A DNA stretch of 64,000 nt. Origin: Dermanyssus gallinae. Its lineage: Eukaryota; Arthropoda; Arachnida; Mesostigmata; Dermanyssidae. The notes under the pieces are model-generated. The model saw only the letters and a program-made list of their open reading frames with translations. It was not told the DNA's origin and did not search any database. Shown here one piece after another: positions 23,460 through 35,259 of this stretch. The position numbers and the translations under genes were made by a program. The stretch is from NCBI GenBank assembly GCA_003439945.1, contig QVRM01006581.1:288001-352000 (forward strand), in the 5' to 3' direction. Position 1 is the first letter of the stretch, and each line of letters begins with the position of its first letter.

Positions 23460-24608
23460 TTACTATGAAATGCGTGGAACATACACGCATACAGAGGCAA
23501 GAAGGAAGTGGACCGTTGACTACGTATTAGCCAACCAGAGAGCAGAAAATTGGATTGTAAACATGGGTATTGATGAAAATTGTGAAAAAGCACAATGTGG
23601 GGAGCAACCACAATTTAATACATTTTAGCCGTCAGAACAAGCAAGAGAAACTAAAGAAAAGAAAGAACAAAACTACACAAATAATAAACAAGAAAGTCCG
23701 CAAAAGGTCTAGAAGAGTGGAAGGAAACAGGAGAGAACTTTCGTATGAAAAAGTATTAGAATGGCAAAGCAAATCTTACATAACTCGATTGTTTTTTATA
23801 CCAAGCCACAAAATCATCTCCTTGTAGAATAAAGGATTAGATAGAAGTTTTGCAGTAACTCAGAAAGCCGGAACACCAAAAAGACACAGAGCAAGCTGTG
23901 TAGGGAATGCATGGACGTAAGAAAAGAAACTCAGCGAGGATATAGCTAACGCAATGAGACCAGACAAACTTAAAGATTTAAGAAACTATAACAGACAATG
24001 GCGCAGGAAAGAAAAAATGATACGTTTTTCGGAATACATAAAACAGCAAGATGAAATGGCCAGACGAAAGCGGAGAGAAAAAGAATACGCATAACTGGAG
24101 ATCATTTAGGCACTAAATACTATGCTTGATGCTGAAATATATAAAGTACAAAATCGACAAACATATGTGTGGATAGCGCGAATTGACTGGCCAACGACTA
24201 GCGGACACTTTCGTGTTTACGTAGAGACACGAAATTGTCCAATCATAGACATATAGGAGGAGTGAGAACAGTGTCCCTAGCTGAGGCATTAGGTTTCGGT
24301 GATAAACCATTATGGCAAGAGATAAATGAAACCAAACGCAGGCTAGGGAAATGGCACATATTGTAAGGAACTATGGGAAGACGCCCCGCTAAAGCAAACT
24401 ATTGTGTAATTAGGTAGTAATATAACCATCGTGAAAATCCAATTAATATCATGAATGCACGACAGACGAGGATATTTGTTAAAATACATATAATTATACC
24501 ATAGCAATAATACACAACTATATACGAAGCCAGCAGCACGCTGTATGACATACTACATAGCGAGCGCATCTGATTCAAAAGATATTCCATAAGGAATGGT
24601 AAATAAAA

Positions 24609-24611
<3 letters not shown>
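23460..24611 (+). mobile_element. Family C LINE remnant (endonuclease end and 3' region)
   Basis: Plus-strand, frameshifted coding remnant. RKWTVDYVLANQRAENWIVN (about 23500-23560) and then a GSNHNLIHF-like block (about 23600-23630) resemble the C-terminal part of an APE-type LINE endonuclease. A basic Lys/Arg-rich stretch follows to about 24090. The segment 24265-24611 recurs in inverted orientation at 30349-30700, and in both places it stops at (TA)n. Clade uncertain. Confidence 0.6.

Positions 24612-24694
<83 letters not shown>
24612..24694. repeat. (TA)41 microsatellite
   Basis: Perfect TA array directly after the 3' border of the family C remnant (TAAATAAAACTCA). Confidence 0.92.
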
Positions 24695-24695
<1 letters not shown>

Positions 24696-24879
24696 CAAAC
24701 AGTAACAAGTGTTGTATACAGAATATTTCGCTGCCGTCCTTTGTGACAGGCTACAGGACCATCTGGAAGAGATGCAACTAATAAGACCATGGCTCTAGAG
24801 CAGGCAAGCAGGCAGAAGAATAGCGGATAGTCGTTTCGGCGAGTCTACAATACGTTCGATACGAGCAATCTTCGGAGCA

Positions 24880-25330
24880 AGATGATATCAGGTGGTTTAG
24901 AACCGGAATGGGTCAGTAAATTTAAATTAATATACGACCGATGCTACATCTTCGCACGAATCGGATCGAACACATTAGAATTCTACAAATTAATAAGGAA
25001 AATACCTCGACAGGGATGCCCTTGCTCGCTGTCATTATTTTGCTGTATATTGAGCAGGTGGCACGACAGATGTATGAATCGGGTCTGAGTGTAAAAAAAA
25101 GTATACGGTCGAGATGATGAAATCGAATTTCTCCGACCTTGTTTCCTATTATTTGCTGATGACGTGGTGATTTTAGGGAAATGTGTTGATCAATTGCAAG
25201 CAATGTTAACAATATGCGGAGAAACAGCGGAAAATGTTGGACAAGAGTTCAGCAAAAAGAAATGTGCCAATTCAATATTTTCCGGGGATATCAGGAAAAT
25301 ACACTAACTTAATATGATGCCGCAAAATCG
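24880..25330 (+). mobile_element. Degraded reverse transcriptase fragment
   Basis: Plus-strand pieces: PRQGCPCSLSLFCC (about 25010-25050) matches the RQGCPLSPLLF motif of several LINE RTs. LLFADDVVILGKC (about 25150-25190) is the catalytic YADD-type box, followed by a Gln/Leu-rich helix and a KKKC block. Frames are broken between them. It may be the RT of family C or a separate element; spacing and frame do not settle this. Confidence 0.65.
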
Positions 25331-25489
25331 AATATAAAGACGCCCACAAAACCCACAATCGTGTTGTCACTAAGGGTTAGGGCATTATTGGACAACGATA
25401 GATGAGAAGCTTATAACGCTGAACTTCAAAGAGATCAACCTTTAATAAACGATATTTGTTATTGTGAAACTACAGATGGTATTCTTTAA

Positions 25490-25492
<3 letters not shown>

Positions 25493-25561
<69 letters not shown>
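25493..25561. repeat. (TA)n array, 3' border of an RLE LINE copy
   Basis: About 69 bp of TA with one GTA interruption. It abuts the 3' end of the minus-strand RLE LINE. Confidence 0.88.
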
Positions 25562-26137
25562 TTAGTGATGAGTTAATAATCATTTACAATACTTTTGTAC
25601 ACTCGGCAGTGTTCGCCTTAATAGAAATGGTGGTAAAAAGGTGTCACCTGAGGTTAAGAATCAGCTGTCCGTGTCCTTGCTTGATGGTAGCCCCCGCTCT
25701 TATGGACCCGGTGCGAGCGGTATATTCTCAAGGTTCCTTGCAGCGTTAAGACGGTAAGATCCAAAAGATCCCTCTTCGTGACGCCGAGCCCCAAGACCGC
25801 CCCAGATTCGGAGTCCCATACACCACTCGTAGAGATAGTGATGAATCCGAATCTGCGAGGTTTTTGCGGGTCGGGGAGCGCCGCTCTTAGGAACTCGACG
25901 TCATATTTAGTGATCTTGTCCTGCCGCGCTTTACCAGGTCCCGGTTCCGGCCGCAAACCTCGGCATCTAAAACCCAGACTTCGGTAGGTGTTGTTATTAC
26001 GATGTCAGGCTTTAGACTCATGTGGGTAACCTATTGAGGCGTATTTTGCGAGCTTCCTTGCCTCGGCTAGATTACCAGCGTGGCCTGCTGAGATCGCCCC
26101 GCCACCGACCATTGAAGGTGCTAATGAGTCGAAACTA
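25562..26137 (-). mobile_element. (TA)n-associated RLE LINE, short 5'-truncated copy
   Basis: Minus strand. The RLE signature SLKPDIVITTPTEVWVLDAE lies at about 25960-26020. An indel (AAGCGCGG against AAGCACGG in the 2648-3922 copy) shifts the frame. The C-terminal reading [19 protein letters not shown] continues to LGLGVTKRDLLDLTVLTLQG. The 3' UTR matches 2648-2830 nearly base for base. The copy is flanked by (TA)n at 25493-25561 and 26138-26164. Confidence 0.82.
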
Positions 26138-26164
26138 TTATATATATATATATATATATATATA
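26138..26164. repeat. (TA)13 array, 5' border of an RLE LINE copy
   Basis: TA array on the upstream side (element orientation) of the copy at 25562-26137. Confidence 0.85.
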
Positions 26165-26344
26165 GTATTAAAGAAAAACATCTGTACTTTTACAATAACA
26201 AATATCGTTTATTAAAGGCTGATATTTGTATGTGTGTACGGTTCTGCTAAGTCTAAGTTTCAAAGATTGGCAACATCCTTTATGTCCTTGACAATATTCG
26301 AACAGTGCTTTAAGTTTAAAGCAAAGCCATAAAACGCTTGAACT

Positions 26345-26815
26345 TGATTGACGAGACGAACGCTTGAACTTGAGCACGCCTTCTACGCAGATTACCTAGT
26401 CAACCTCGAAAAGTCGCGTGAACACCTGCAGTATTTCCTGACTAGAACAGTCAACTGGTGCAAAGAGAACAGGTTAACAATCAACATAGCTAAAACAAAA
26501 TTTATCCGTTTTAGCCGAAGAGGGGCATACGCCGCAGCAGACCGCCGCATCAAAACTAATATCTTGGCTCTGCATTGGAAATCGTCAGCCACTTTCGTTA
26601 TCTGGGCGTTACATTGACACCACGACTCTCTTTTAGCAGACATGTCGAGATAATACTAGCCAGTGCAACAGCAACTGTCATGCTTCTCGGCAAACTTCGA
26701 GATATCGACCTGAAGATCGAGCGCCAACTTCCCGACTTGTGCGCGCAATGTAACTGTTGGCGAGTGTACATGAAACCGTCGCGTCCCACACTAGCAGACG
26801 ACCCCGTTCCCATGG
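26345..26815 (+). mobile_element. LINE RT palm/thumb fragment
   Basis: Plus strand. FYADYLVNL is the catalytic box with Asp-Asp changed to Asp-Tyr. It is followed by VNWCKENRLTINIAKTKFIR and, after a frame shift, SHFRYLGVTLTPRLSFSRHV. Similar to the RT of the minus-strand element at 30726-35000 (NKLEINASKTKATKFRRE, FPYLGVV). It ends abruptly against the next element at about 26815. Confidence 0.7.
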
Positions 26816-28870
26816 TGCTAGGGTTTTCCATCCGGGCGTAGAAGGCTGTTGGCGCACATACCGAGGGGCTCTTTCATTGAAGGAATCTGGGCGCTCTGCA
26901 GAGCACGGTGTACGACATCGTTGATGGCGAAATGTCGTGAATGGCGACCGGCACTGAACCGGCAGGACAGCGCATGTTCCGCTGTAGCGGTAACTTTAGA
27001 CCGACACAGGTTGCAGACGTGCTCTGCGCAGACAGCCTCCCCAAGCCGCAGACCTGAGACGATGCGGAGTGTGTTATTGTCCAGCATCGTCCCCAGTTGC
27101 GGCGAAGGGAGGGCCTGCAGCCACTTTCCGCTCATTGGATCAAAACAGGCCTTCAGGCGAGCTTTTCCTTTTAAGTCTAGGGTTTGTGCTACAAGCGCGT
27201 CTTGCCTCTTTTTTACCACCAAGTGGTCTAGTGCTCCCTGAGTTTTTCGCTCGCGGGGCTCTCCCCAGCAAATTCGAAACTCCTCCAGGGCCTCATCGGA
27301 GGCCCTGGCCAGCTGAACTGAGGTATCTTCAACTCCAATCGAAAGTATTAAATCCTTAAATGTTGTCAAGGATCCCAAGTAGCACGATAATGATAAATCT
27401 CTAGCACGGCGAATCCCTAAGCCCCCCGCGCTCACAGGAAGTGATGCCTGGGCCCAGGATGCAGATCTCAGGTGAACGTTGAGTAGCCGTTCTAGTTCCG
27501 TACGCAGAATGTCGTCGAAGTTGTCGAGAAGGTCGGTCCTTTTAAAAGAAGGTGAACAACGCAAAACATACGTCAAGCGAGGAGTGGAGAGACTTTGTCG
27601 CAAGAGGTATAACGCCGGGTGGGCATCTAGGGTTTGAAGTCTGCTGCACCATCGGCTGACTTCAACAAGTTTTCTGCGCAGTACACCCTCCAGCGCCGCA
27701 TCGGTAAGGGGGGCTCCCAGAAGCTCGATACTGTCATCGGCTGCTAATCGAATGTCGGGTAGTATTCCCCGCAAGCTTGAAATAGGCTCGTCGCGGTGCT
27801 CCTCTGACAGTAGAAAGAGCTCGCATTTATTTGCGTTGAGTGTTAAGCCGGAGCACGCTTGAAATTCCTGAACAGTCTTGATGTGTGCCTGGATCGTTGC
27901 CAGGTCACCTGCCAGCGTTGCGTCATCAAGATACCACGGTCGAAACTCCGATCGAAGCTTCGCCTGTAGTTCCGCGATAGCGATACAGAAGAGGGCTGGC
28001 CCACACGGGTCGCCTTGTTGTACCCCACACATCGACTTGAGCGTCTCACCTTGCCACAGAAGATTAGTGGGCAGTCTATACATCTGGTATACAGCTGGGT
28101 AAATAGCGGGTATCGATCTTTTTACAGCATTGAGTAAGTGATCTCGACGAAGCATGTTAAAGGCGTTTTGAAAGTCGAGCTTGACTAAAGCTTTTCTTAG
28201 CCCTCTGTTCGATTTGATGAAAGCGGCGGCCGCATGCACAGCCGCTTCTGCTCCTCCTTTTATCCCGCACTCTAGTTGCATGGGAGCCACTAGTTTGAGA
28301 ATAGCCGTCATAGCTTTCTTCATTAAAATCTTTCCGACCAGTCGACGCAGGGTAAGCCCCACGGCGATTGGCCGAATACCACCGTCCTTTTTTCGTAGAG
28401 CGATTAATGTTGCGCCGTAAAAAGTAGATAGCGTGAACTCTGGAAGTCGCCCGTTGGCTGCTAGAATAACGAAGTGACGTAACGCTTGCAACAGGGGGTT
28501 GCTATCATCCTGGCGGCAACCTATGAGATCTTTCAGATGCCGAGGGCGAAGACCATCCGGGCCGCCACTAGAACTACTTGGAAAACTTCTAATGGCGATT
28601 CGAATCTCCTCAGTCGTGACATCAATTTCAGACGCTGGGGGTACCGGCGTCGGCGCCTCGGGGTACGCTGGATTCGTGGGGTGTGCGGGGTGCTTTTTCA
28701 ATAAACTTGCTCTAGTATTTGCGTCAATTGGGGCAGTCTGATCTGTAGAAAGCAGGGTCCGAGCAGCGGAAGAGACGTCCCCCTGGGACAGCTTTGACTG
28801 CACAATCTTTGCTCTACGACTGACGTCGTCAGTACTTGTAGCTCGCGAAGGTCGTCCACTGGTTACGTGA
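26816..28870 (-). mobile_element. RLE-type LINE (NeSL/Hero-like), long intact RT ORF, 3'-truncated
   Basis: Minus-strand ORF of 661 codons (26818-28803) with open frame slightly upstream. RT motifs: SSGGPDGLRPRHLKDL, LRKKDGGIRPIAVGLTLRRL, ALVKLDFQNAFNMLRRDHLL, CGVQQGDPCGPALFCIAI and the catalytic PWYLDDATLAGD (YLDD rather than YADD). Then a Cys/His knuckle, CNLCRSKVTATAEHALSC, followed by SAGRHSRHFAIND. It ends with LLRPDGKP, the first catalytic block of a restriction-like endonuclease. The rest of that domain is missing, so the ORF is cut at its 3' end. The intact 661 codons suggest relatively recent arrival. Clade assignment is from the YLDD, knuckle and RPDG pattern only. Confidence 0.85.
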
Positions 28871-30234
28871 GGATTATCTTCCTGTGTAGATTATATTATG
28901 ATGAAAGAAAAATATGCTATATTATGTTTATGTATGAATGCCGTGGAACAGTATTAACCCGTAACCAATGTGTGAACCAATCAATGATTAATAAAGCATA
29001 TGTGCATCTAACAACTAGTTACTTTAAATCCAGATATGTTTGTTTATCAATCATGTATATTACCAGACGTTCTTTATAAATATTTGTTTAACGCATACAT
29101 GTAATTACAGTTGTTATAAATTGACAAATGTGAATCCACAGAACAGACGATCAGGAGTAACGCGTACTACTAAAATACGTAAAGTATTCAAAACAAAAAG
29201 TAAACAAAAACGGAGTAGCAAATACTATCAAGTAAGTTTACATATAACAATATTCGATTCTAAAAATCCAATTAAGAAGTCGACTAATTTATGTTACAAC
29301 AATGGCATTTACGCGATAGCCCGATGTGTCTGAGGAGTTTTTAAACAAGAGGAGTTTTTTTTTAAATGAAGGATAATGGTTTTAGTGGCTTTCAATACAG
29401 AACACGAGATAAGGTCTTCTTTTCAGCGTTCATAGACGAAATGCAAATTGGGCAAACGCACCGAATACATATGGGGATAAATTAAAACCCGTAAGACATA
29501 TACTACACTCAGATATTAGGCAAATGCATTTCATTGTATGTATACGTTTTAGCTCTCCTTTTAGATGTTCATCAGAATGGCTGCGTGAACACGTACTACA
29601 GCTAAGCGATGTAGCTGTAGTCTACATCGCTACTGTAGTCTACAGACATCTGAAATATTTTAAGTGAACCTAAAAACAACTGTGATGCTATTCATAAATG
29701 GCGGGATCATAACAATAATTATTTCTGTGCATGGGAGCATACCTACCTTAATACAGTGAATCGATCGATTGGCTGATGGCAGATCTCGAGCTTGCGAGGC
29801 TGTGCTCACCTGTAACTAATGTAATAATAAGTATTGTAACGCTGTTAACTACCAAATGTGACGATGGTCTGTTACTCTAAGCGAACTTGGAAATGTCACC
29901 TCAGCAGGACGGTCACTACAACTCGAGAGGCTTAAGAGCGATGAACGACAAAACACGACGTACCTCTGGTGCGTAGCGTAGCCGAGCATAGAATGGTCCT
30001 AGGATAAAGTCCTCGGTTTATTTATCCACTCAGGAGTGTGGGTTGTCTTCGGCGGTGACGCCGCCGTAGGTCAGGTACGTAAATCGATGTTGTGGCTGGC
30101 GACGCTTTCATGGTCGTCGCAATGCACGTTGGATGATGTGCTTCGTGCCGTAGTGTCGTACTTACAGAGTATTTACAATTATCGACGGCAAGTAGTTGGC
30201 TGTTCGGTTGTTACGTTGTGTCGAACTTCGTCAC
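28871..30234. other. Intergenic, no gene recognised
   Basis: An open plus-strand frame at 29040-29333 is Lys/Arg/Asn-rich, with no recognised domain and AT-rich codon use; I do not call it a gene. A short repeated GATGTAGCTGTAGTCTACATC-like motif lies at about 29607-29645. Confidence 0.4.
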
Positions 30235-30255
30235 TTATATATATTATATATATAT

Positions 30256-30348
<93 letters not shown>
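30235..30348. repeat. (TA)n array, about 114 bp
   Basis: TA array with two ATTATA/TAATAT phase slips near its left end. Its right border meets an inverted family C tail. Confidence 0.9.
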
Positions 30349-30351
<3 letters not shown>

Positions 30352-30700
30352 AGTTTTATCTATCATTCCTTGTGGAGTATATTTTGAATCCGATGCGCTC
30401 GCTGTGCAGCCAGCATGCTGCGAGCTTCGTATACTTTTATATTATTACCATGATATCATTATATGCATTTTTACAAACGTCTGTAGTGCGTTCATACTAT
30501 TAATTTGATTCTCACAATGGTTATATTACTACCTAATTACACAGTGGTTTGGTTTAGCGGGGTGTTTTTCCATGGTTTCTTACAGTCAATGCCATTTCCC
30601 TAGCCTGCGTTTATTTTTCATTTATCTCTTGACATATCGGTTTATCACCGCATGCCTCCGCCAAAGACACTGTTCTGCAGCTATGTAGTTAGTAGTAGTT
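30349..30700 (-). mobile_element. Family C 3' region, minus orientation
   Basis: The reverse complement aligns with 24265-24611: shared GTGATAAACC, CGCAGGCTAGGGAAATGGCA and CTGTGTAATTAG-type blocks, and the same terminus TAAAACTCA against (TA)n. It carries no coding capacity of its own. Confidence 0.75.
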
Positions 30701-30725
30701 TTAGTTTTATTAACCAATGATTGGT

Positions 30726-33700
30726 TTACGAATATACATCATAGACATCGCATTTCCAGAGTTGAGACAGCGGAATTGCTCTTTCACAACGCTGAAGGTG
30801 ACATAGATCACACGGGCAGCCACAAAGTTTACACATACACTCCGCCGAAATCTCATGAAACTTCTCGCGCGCACAGATCTTCAGATGGAAGCCGTGGACG
30901 GCAAATCTGGTGATTAAATGCCGGTTCTCATAACTGCAGGCTCTCCACAAATCCGACGTTATTGCTCTCGTTTCATAAAACAGCGGGTCGATGTCGGCCA
31001 TTTTATTTTCCCAATCTAAGACGTGTTCTCTAAAAACCGTCGTCTTCGGCAGGTTGTACATCTTCTGCAAGTCCTCGACGAATAACGGCGACGATGCCAG
31101 TAAGTACACTAATCTATTCAGGCTAGTGCGGTGGACGTTCAATGCTTTCTTTAGAAAACTGGATTTGAGTTGATCAAACGCCCTAAGGTTCGATCTCGTG
31201 AGATAAGGCCAGATCACCTGAACAGCGTAAGATGCTGTGGGTGCAATCTTCAGGTTAAACAGGTTAACAGCAACCTCCATCGACAGTCTGCATGTGTCCT
31301 TGACACAGTAAAAGGATTGTAGGCCCTTTCGGACTCTTTCTTCAACATGCCTGGAGAAGCTTGTGCCACGTGAAGGAAACACGACCCCCAGGTAGGGAAA
31401 GTATGGAACGATTTCGACTATTTCTGAATCCAGTCGGAGCTTATCGCTTTTGGCCAGTCTTCCTTCTCGTCGGAATTTCGTCGCTTTTGTCTTGCTCGCA
31501 TTGATCTCCAGCTTGTTCCGGTTTACATAGCCCTGTAGAGTTACAAGCGACTGCTGCAAGTGAAAGCGACTTTGGGAGAATAATACTAAATCATCGGCAT
31601 ACATAAGTGTTTCCACTTGTGAATGCCGACTATGTATTTCGGCCAGGAGATCGCTTACCAACATTGAGAACAACAGAGGACTCAGGTTATCACCCTGAGC
31701 AACACCGGTGGTCTGAGTGATCGGCGCGTGCTCAGCAACCCCATCGTCTATTATTACCAGTCCCTCTGCAAGATGCTTCTTAGAAGCTCTAGCATGCTCA
31801 ATGGGACTCCACTGTGTGCCAGCTTGTCAAGGATGATCGTTCGCGAGGCCGTATCAAAGACCGCCTTGAAGTCCACGAACACGGCGAATAGATCATTTCC
31901 CCTGACACGAAGTTTTTTTGTTTGTTTGTTTATTGACATTTCTTGTAGATAATTGCACAAATTAATTTCAAGATCCATTAAGCACATAGCTTGTTCGGAG
32001 CCCCTTTTATGAATAACAATGTATAATTTATATATGCCATTTTCACCTATTTACAATATATTGCAACATGATTGTATTTTTATATCACTTTTAACCAGAT
32101 ACCAAAGTTTCAAGATAATGCTCTTTGAGATCGCATTTGAATTTGAGCAGGGACTTTGTCTGCCTAACGGAGGCCGGTACTTTGTTCCAGTAGGAGGGCC
32201 CAATGTTTCTGATTGATAGCCTTGACTGGTTGGAGTTGGCGTGTGACAGAGTAAACAGGTTTGATGCGTTACCCCTTGTAGATATGGGTGTTGCTGATGT
32301 TGCCAGACCATATAAGTTTGGATGCACTCCAAGGAGTATACGCTTAATTTCAACTACGAGACAGTATTCTATAAGTTTTGGGAACGGCAAAATGTTAATA
32401 TTTTTGTAGTGCGGTTGCACTGAATCTCGCATCCAGAGGTCCAGAGTTGTTCTCAGTGCTCGTTTTTGGAGTCGGTGAAGCGACCTGATAAGACGCATCT
32501 GTGTTAAGCCATAAACTTCTACAGCGTAGGTCAGGTGACTATGGACGTAGGCAAAATACATCGCCATCAGGCAGTTTTGGGGAAGAATTCGTCGAGCTCT
32601 GTATAGAGCTGCATTGCTGCCAGATATTTTCTTACGTATATGTGTGACATGCGCTTCAAAGGTCAGCTTTTCGTCCAACGTAACGCCTAGGAACTTCGTT
32701 TCCTTTAGAAGCGAAAGGGCTATGCCGTCGCACTGGAAACGGAGGGGATTAATCGTAACGGAACCCCGCGGGGAAAGGAATTGCATTACACCTGTTTTCC
32801 TCCAAGTCATATAGAGACCGTTACTCCTGAACCATGATGATAACCTCTGAAGGTCCTCGCGGACCATAGCCTCTACCTCAGTTGGGGAGTTCCCGACGAA
32901 TAGGGCGGTGGTATCGTCCGCAAACAAGGTCAACTTTGCATGTTTTGTTACGCTAAATATGTCGCTAATAAAGATGTTGAAGAGAAGTGGACCACCTATA
33001 CTGCCCTGAGCCACTCCAACAGATATATTTCTTACATCCGAGATTGCATTGCCCACTTGAACAACTTGCCTCCTATTCGACATAAACGACCGCAGCCAAG
33101 ACAAAAAAATATCATTCGCTCCATATCGAGTTAACTTTTTAATCAGAATATTTACATCAACTGTATCAAATGCTTTTCTAAGATCTATAAATACGCCGGC
33201 GACTGTCTTTTTTAACATTAGGTTTCTGCGAACCTCTTCAACAAAATCCATGATGGGTACAGTCGTCGACATTTTGGATCGAAAACCGAACTGACGCTGA
33301 CTTAGGCCATTGTATGTATGTACTTAGGCCAAGTGTAAGATTCACCGAATTTAGAAGCACGACGCACGCAGTCATTGTTGATCTGCCTTTTCTGAATCCG
33401 TGTTGCTGCTCAGGAAGTGCCCCGGTAGTTTCTAAAAATACTTCCAGGCGACGGGTTAAGATGGCCGAAAGAAGCTTACATATTACGCTCTTTTTCGTTA
33501 TTCCTCGGTAGGATGATGGAGCCAGCGGGTCTCCCTTTCCCTTAGCAATGATACTAAGAAGACTGTTCCTCCATTCCACGGGTAATTAGGATGTTTTAAG
33601 CACTTCATTGAAAAGAGCAGTGAAACACGGCACTAACAACGTGGCCTGCCAAAGATGTTCGTTTACCACTAGGTCCGGTCCGGGGGCCTTACCCAGCGGC

Positions 33701-35230
33701 GCCTTTACCATTGCTTCAGTTACCTCCGAGTCGATAAAAGGGCAAGACAGAGCCTGGCGAGCTTCCTGGATTCGCTTGCTCCATGCAGAAAATACTACAG
33801 GAACATCGCTCGGAATGGTTACCGCACCGGCAATCATTTTACTTCTCAGGCTGGATTGGACATGCAGTGGCGCGTCTATCGGCATGCAACCATTTGTGTG
33901 GTGATTGGTGTGCCTCGACCACTAACTTGTACTCACTTCGTTCTTCATGCTCCTTTATAGCTTTTTTTACCACTTTCTTGTACGCGCGGCTTAGTTGAGT
34001 ATAAAGGGGCATCATCTCAGGGCGTGTACGAGCTAGGATATATGCTTGCACCATGTAGTGCTTGAAGGAGCGGCACTGCTGATTGTACCATGGGACAAAC
34101 TAACTACGAGCTCGTTTTGGTCGGGTGCTACCTGTAATGACGCTACGGAGCCTGCAAGCATATGACTCTACGTCGATCAGGACTGGAACAGGAAGAACAC
34201 TTGGAGCAACGGTTTTCAGTCGTGTGATGTCGAGGGTATGACTCAGAGAAGGCCGCTTGCTGTAGAAAGTTTGCGAGCCAAGTGAGATATTCATTGCAAC
34301 TGGTAAATGCTACTTTACTCCAAACGCCAGGGTATTCATCTATAGTCCACGTTACACGGATCAGCATTTGTAGCAAATATATCTATTGTCGATTGTCCTT
34401 GCGGCGCGATAACTGTCGAGTTATCAGCTGTAGATACAACCCACATGCTCCGAGACGGCAGTACGTTCAACAGTGATGCTGTTCTTGGGTGCTTTGCCTT
34501 ATTAAATGGACAGTTGAGATCGCCACAGGGTACAGTTATTTTCTGCAAGTCTACTATATACACGTGGTCATATCATACCACGCTATCAGTTTCTCCAGCA
34601 GAATTTCCGTATCCTCCAATGGACTAGAGTAGGCTGCAATCACGTTTATTGTGTCTCCCGTAAGAATTACGCAATTGTGTTCACTTTAGCAGGGATGAAT
34701 TCCAGGAAGTTTACTATGATATATGACAGCAACTCCTCCACTCCTTCGACCTGGTCCTTCTGACTGGTTACCTAGACATTCCGCTACACGCCAATCGGGG
34801 ATGGCTGTGGACTTGGCGGCCCAGGTCTCGGTAATAACTAACACGTCGAATTGGTCCGTTAAGGGAAGTAATCGTAAACTCGATTTAATACCTTCACAGT
34901 TCCACTGAAAGAATCTAATTGTCGACTTTTTGTTTTGACTAGATTGAGGTTTCTTAGATGTTAGGACGTCAGTAATTGTTGTGTAAGGCAGTCACGATCC
35001 GTCTCGAGGCTTATCGCTCTTGGTTAACTCTGCACCAAGCCTATACGACGACGCGCAAAGTGCATCTCGCAGAGATGTTTCTATGGATTCTCGCATTAAG
35101 ACTTCAAGGGGAGTGCTGTTGATAATTTTAGTCGGTTTGTCACTTTTCTCTTCTACAGAGACTCTGGGGAACAAGGAGTTTTCCAACAACGCTGGTTACT
35201 GCTGTTTGAATCGCTTCAAACATGTAGTTT
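30726..35230 (-). mobile_element. Family D APE-type LINE, interrupted by family A copy 2
   Basis: Minus strand. Endonuclease remnants at about 34100-34560 (KITVPCGDLNCPFNKAK). RT start at 33586-33885 (APLGKAPGPDLVVNEHLW) and 33330-33579 (YRGITKKSVICKLLSAILTR, EQQHGFRKGRSTMTACVVL). After the 1.4-kb insertion the RT resumes with GNDLFAVFVDFKAVFDTAS (about 31840-31900), VAQGDNLSPLLFSMLV (about 31660-31705) and the catalytic LMYADDLVLFSQ (about 31580-31620). The C-terminus has a Cys/His knuckle, CKLCGCPCDLCHLQRC (about 30780-30830), and stops at about 30726. The exact 5' end near 35000-35230 is not clear. Confidence 0.8.
31911..33312 (-). mobile_element. Family A LINE copy 2, 5'-truncated, nested in family D
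   Basis: Minus strand with one uninterrupted 393-codon frame (32091-33272). It runs from SKMSTTVPIMDFVEEVRRN through VAGVFIDLRKAFDTVD, GVAQGSIGGPLLFNIFI and LTLFADDTTALFVGN to the C-terminus SIRNIGPSYWNKVPASVRQ. The 3' UTR ends in a (CAAA)n-like tail (GTTTGTTTGTTT on the plus strand, 31918-31931). It is nearly identical to 20180-21180 of copy 1. The 5' truncation is at about 33312, after CTTAGGCCATT. It splits the family D RT between NSVNLTL and KLRVRGNDLF. Confidence 0.9.
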
Positions 35231-35259
35231 AGACGGCTTACATACGATATTTTGCTTGT

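Larger units (their letters stand above)
25436..26222. repeat. 58-bp inverted repeats with a central (TA)n that hosts a LINE copy
   Basis: The left arm, 25436-25493 (CCTTTAATAAACGATATTTG, running to TTTAATACTATA), and the right arm, 26163-26222 (its near-perfect reverse complement), meet (TA)n on their inner sides. Without the RLE LINE at 25562-26137 they would form a palindrome with a TA-array centre. This could be a MITE-like fold-back element or two LINE tails facing each other. Confidence 0.75.

Noticed and set aside
24612..24694. Long Tyr-Ile (YIYIYI) ORFs over TA arrays, here and at many other sites
   Set aside because: Any frame of (TA)n is open and encodes alternating Tyr-Ile. These are microsatellite artefacts, not genes.
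29040..29333. Plus-strand ORF of 97 codons as a small gene
   Set aside because: No recognised domain, AT-rich lysine/asparagine codons, and no splice or context support. Left as unannotated intergenic DNA.
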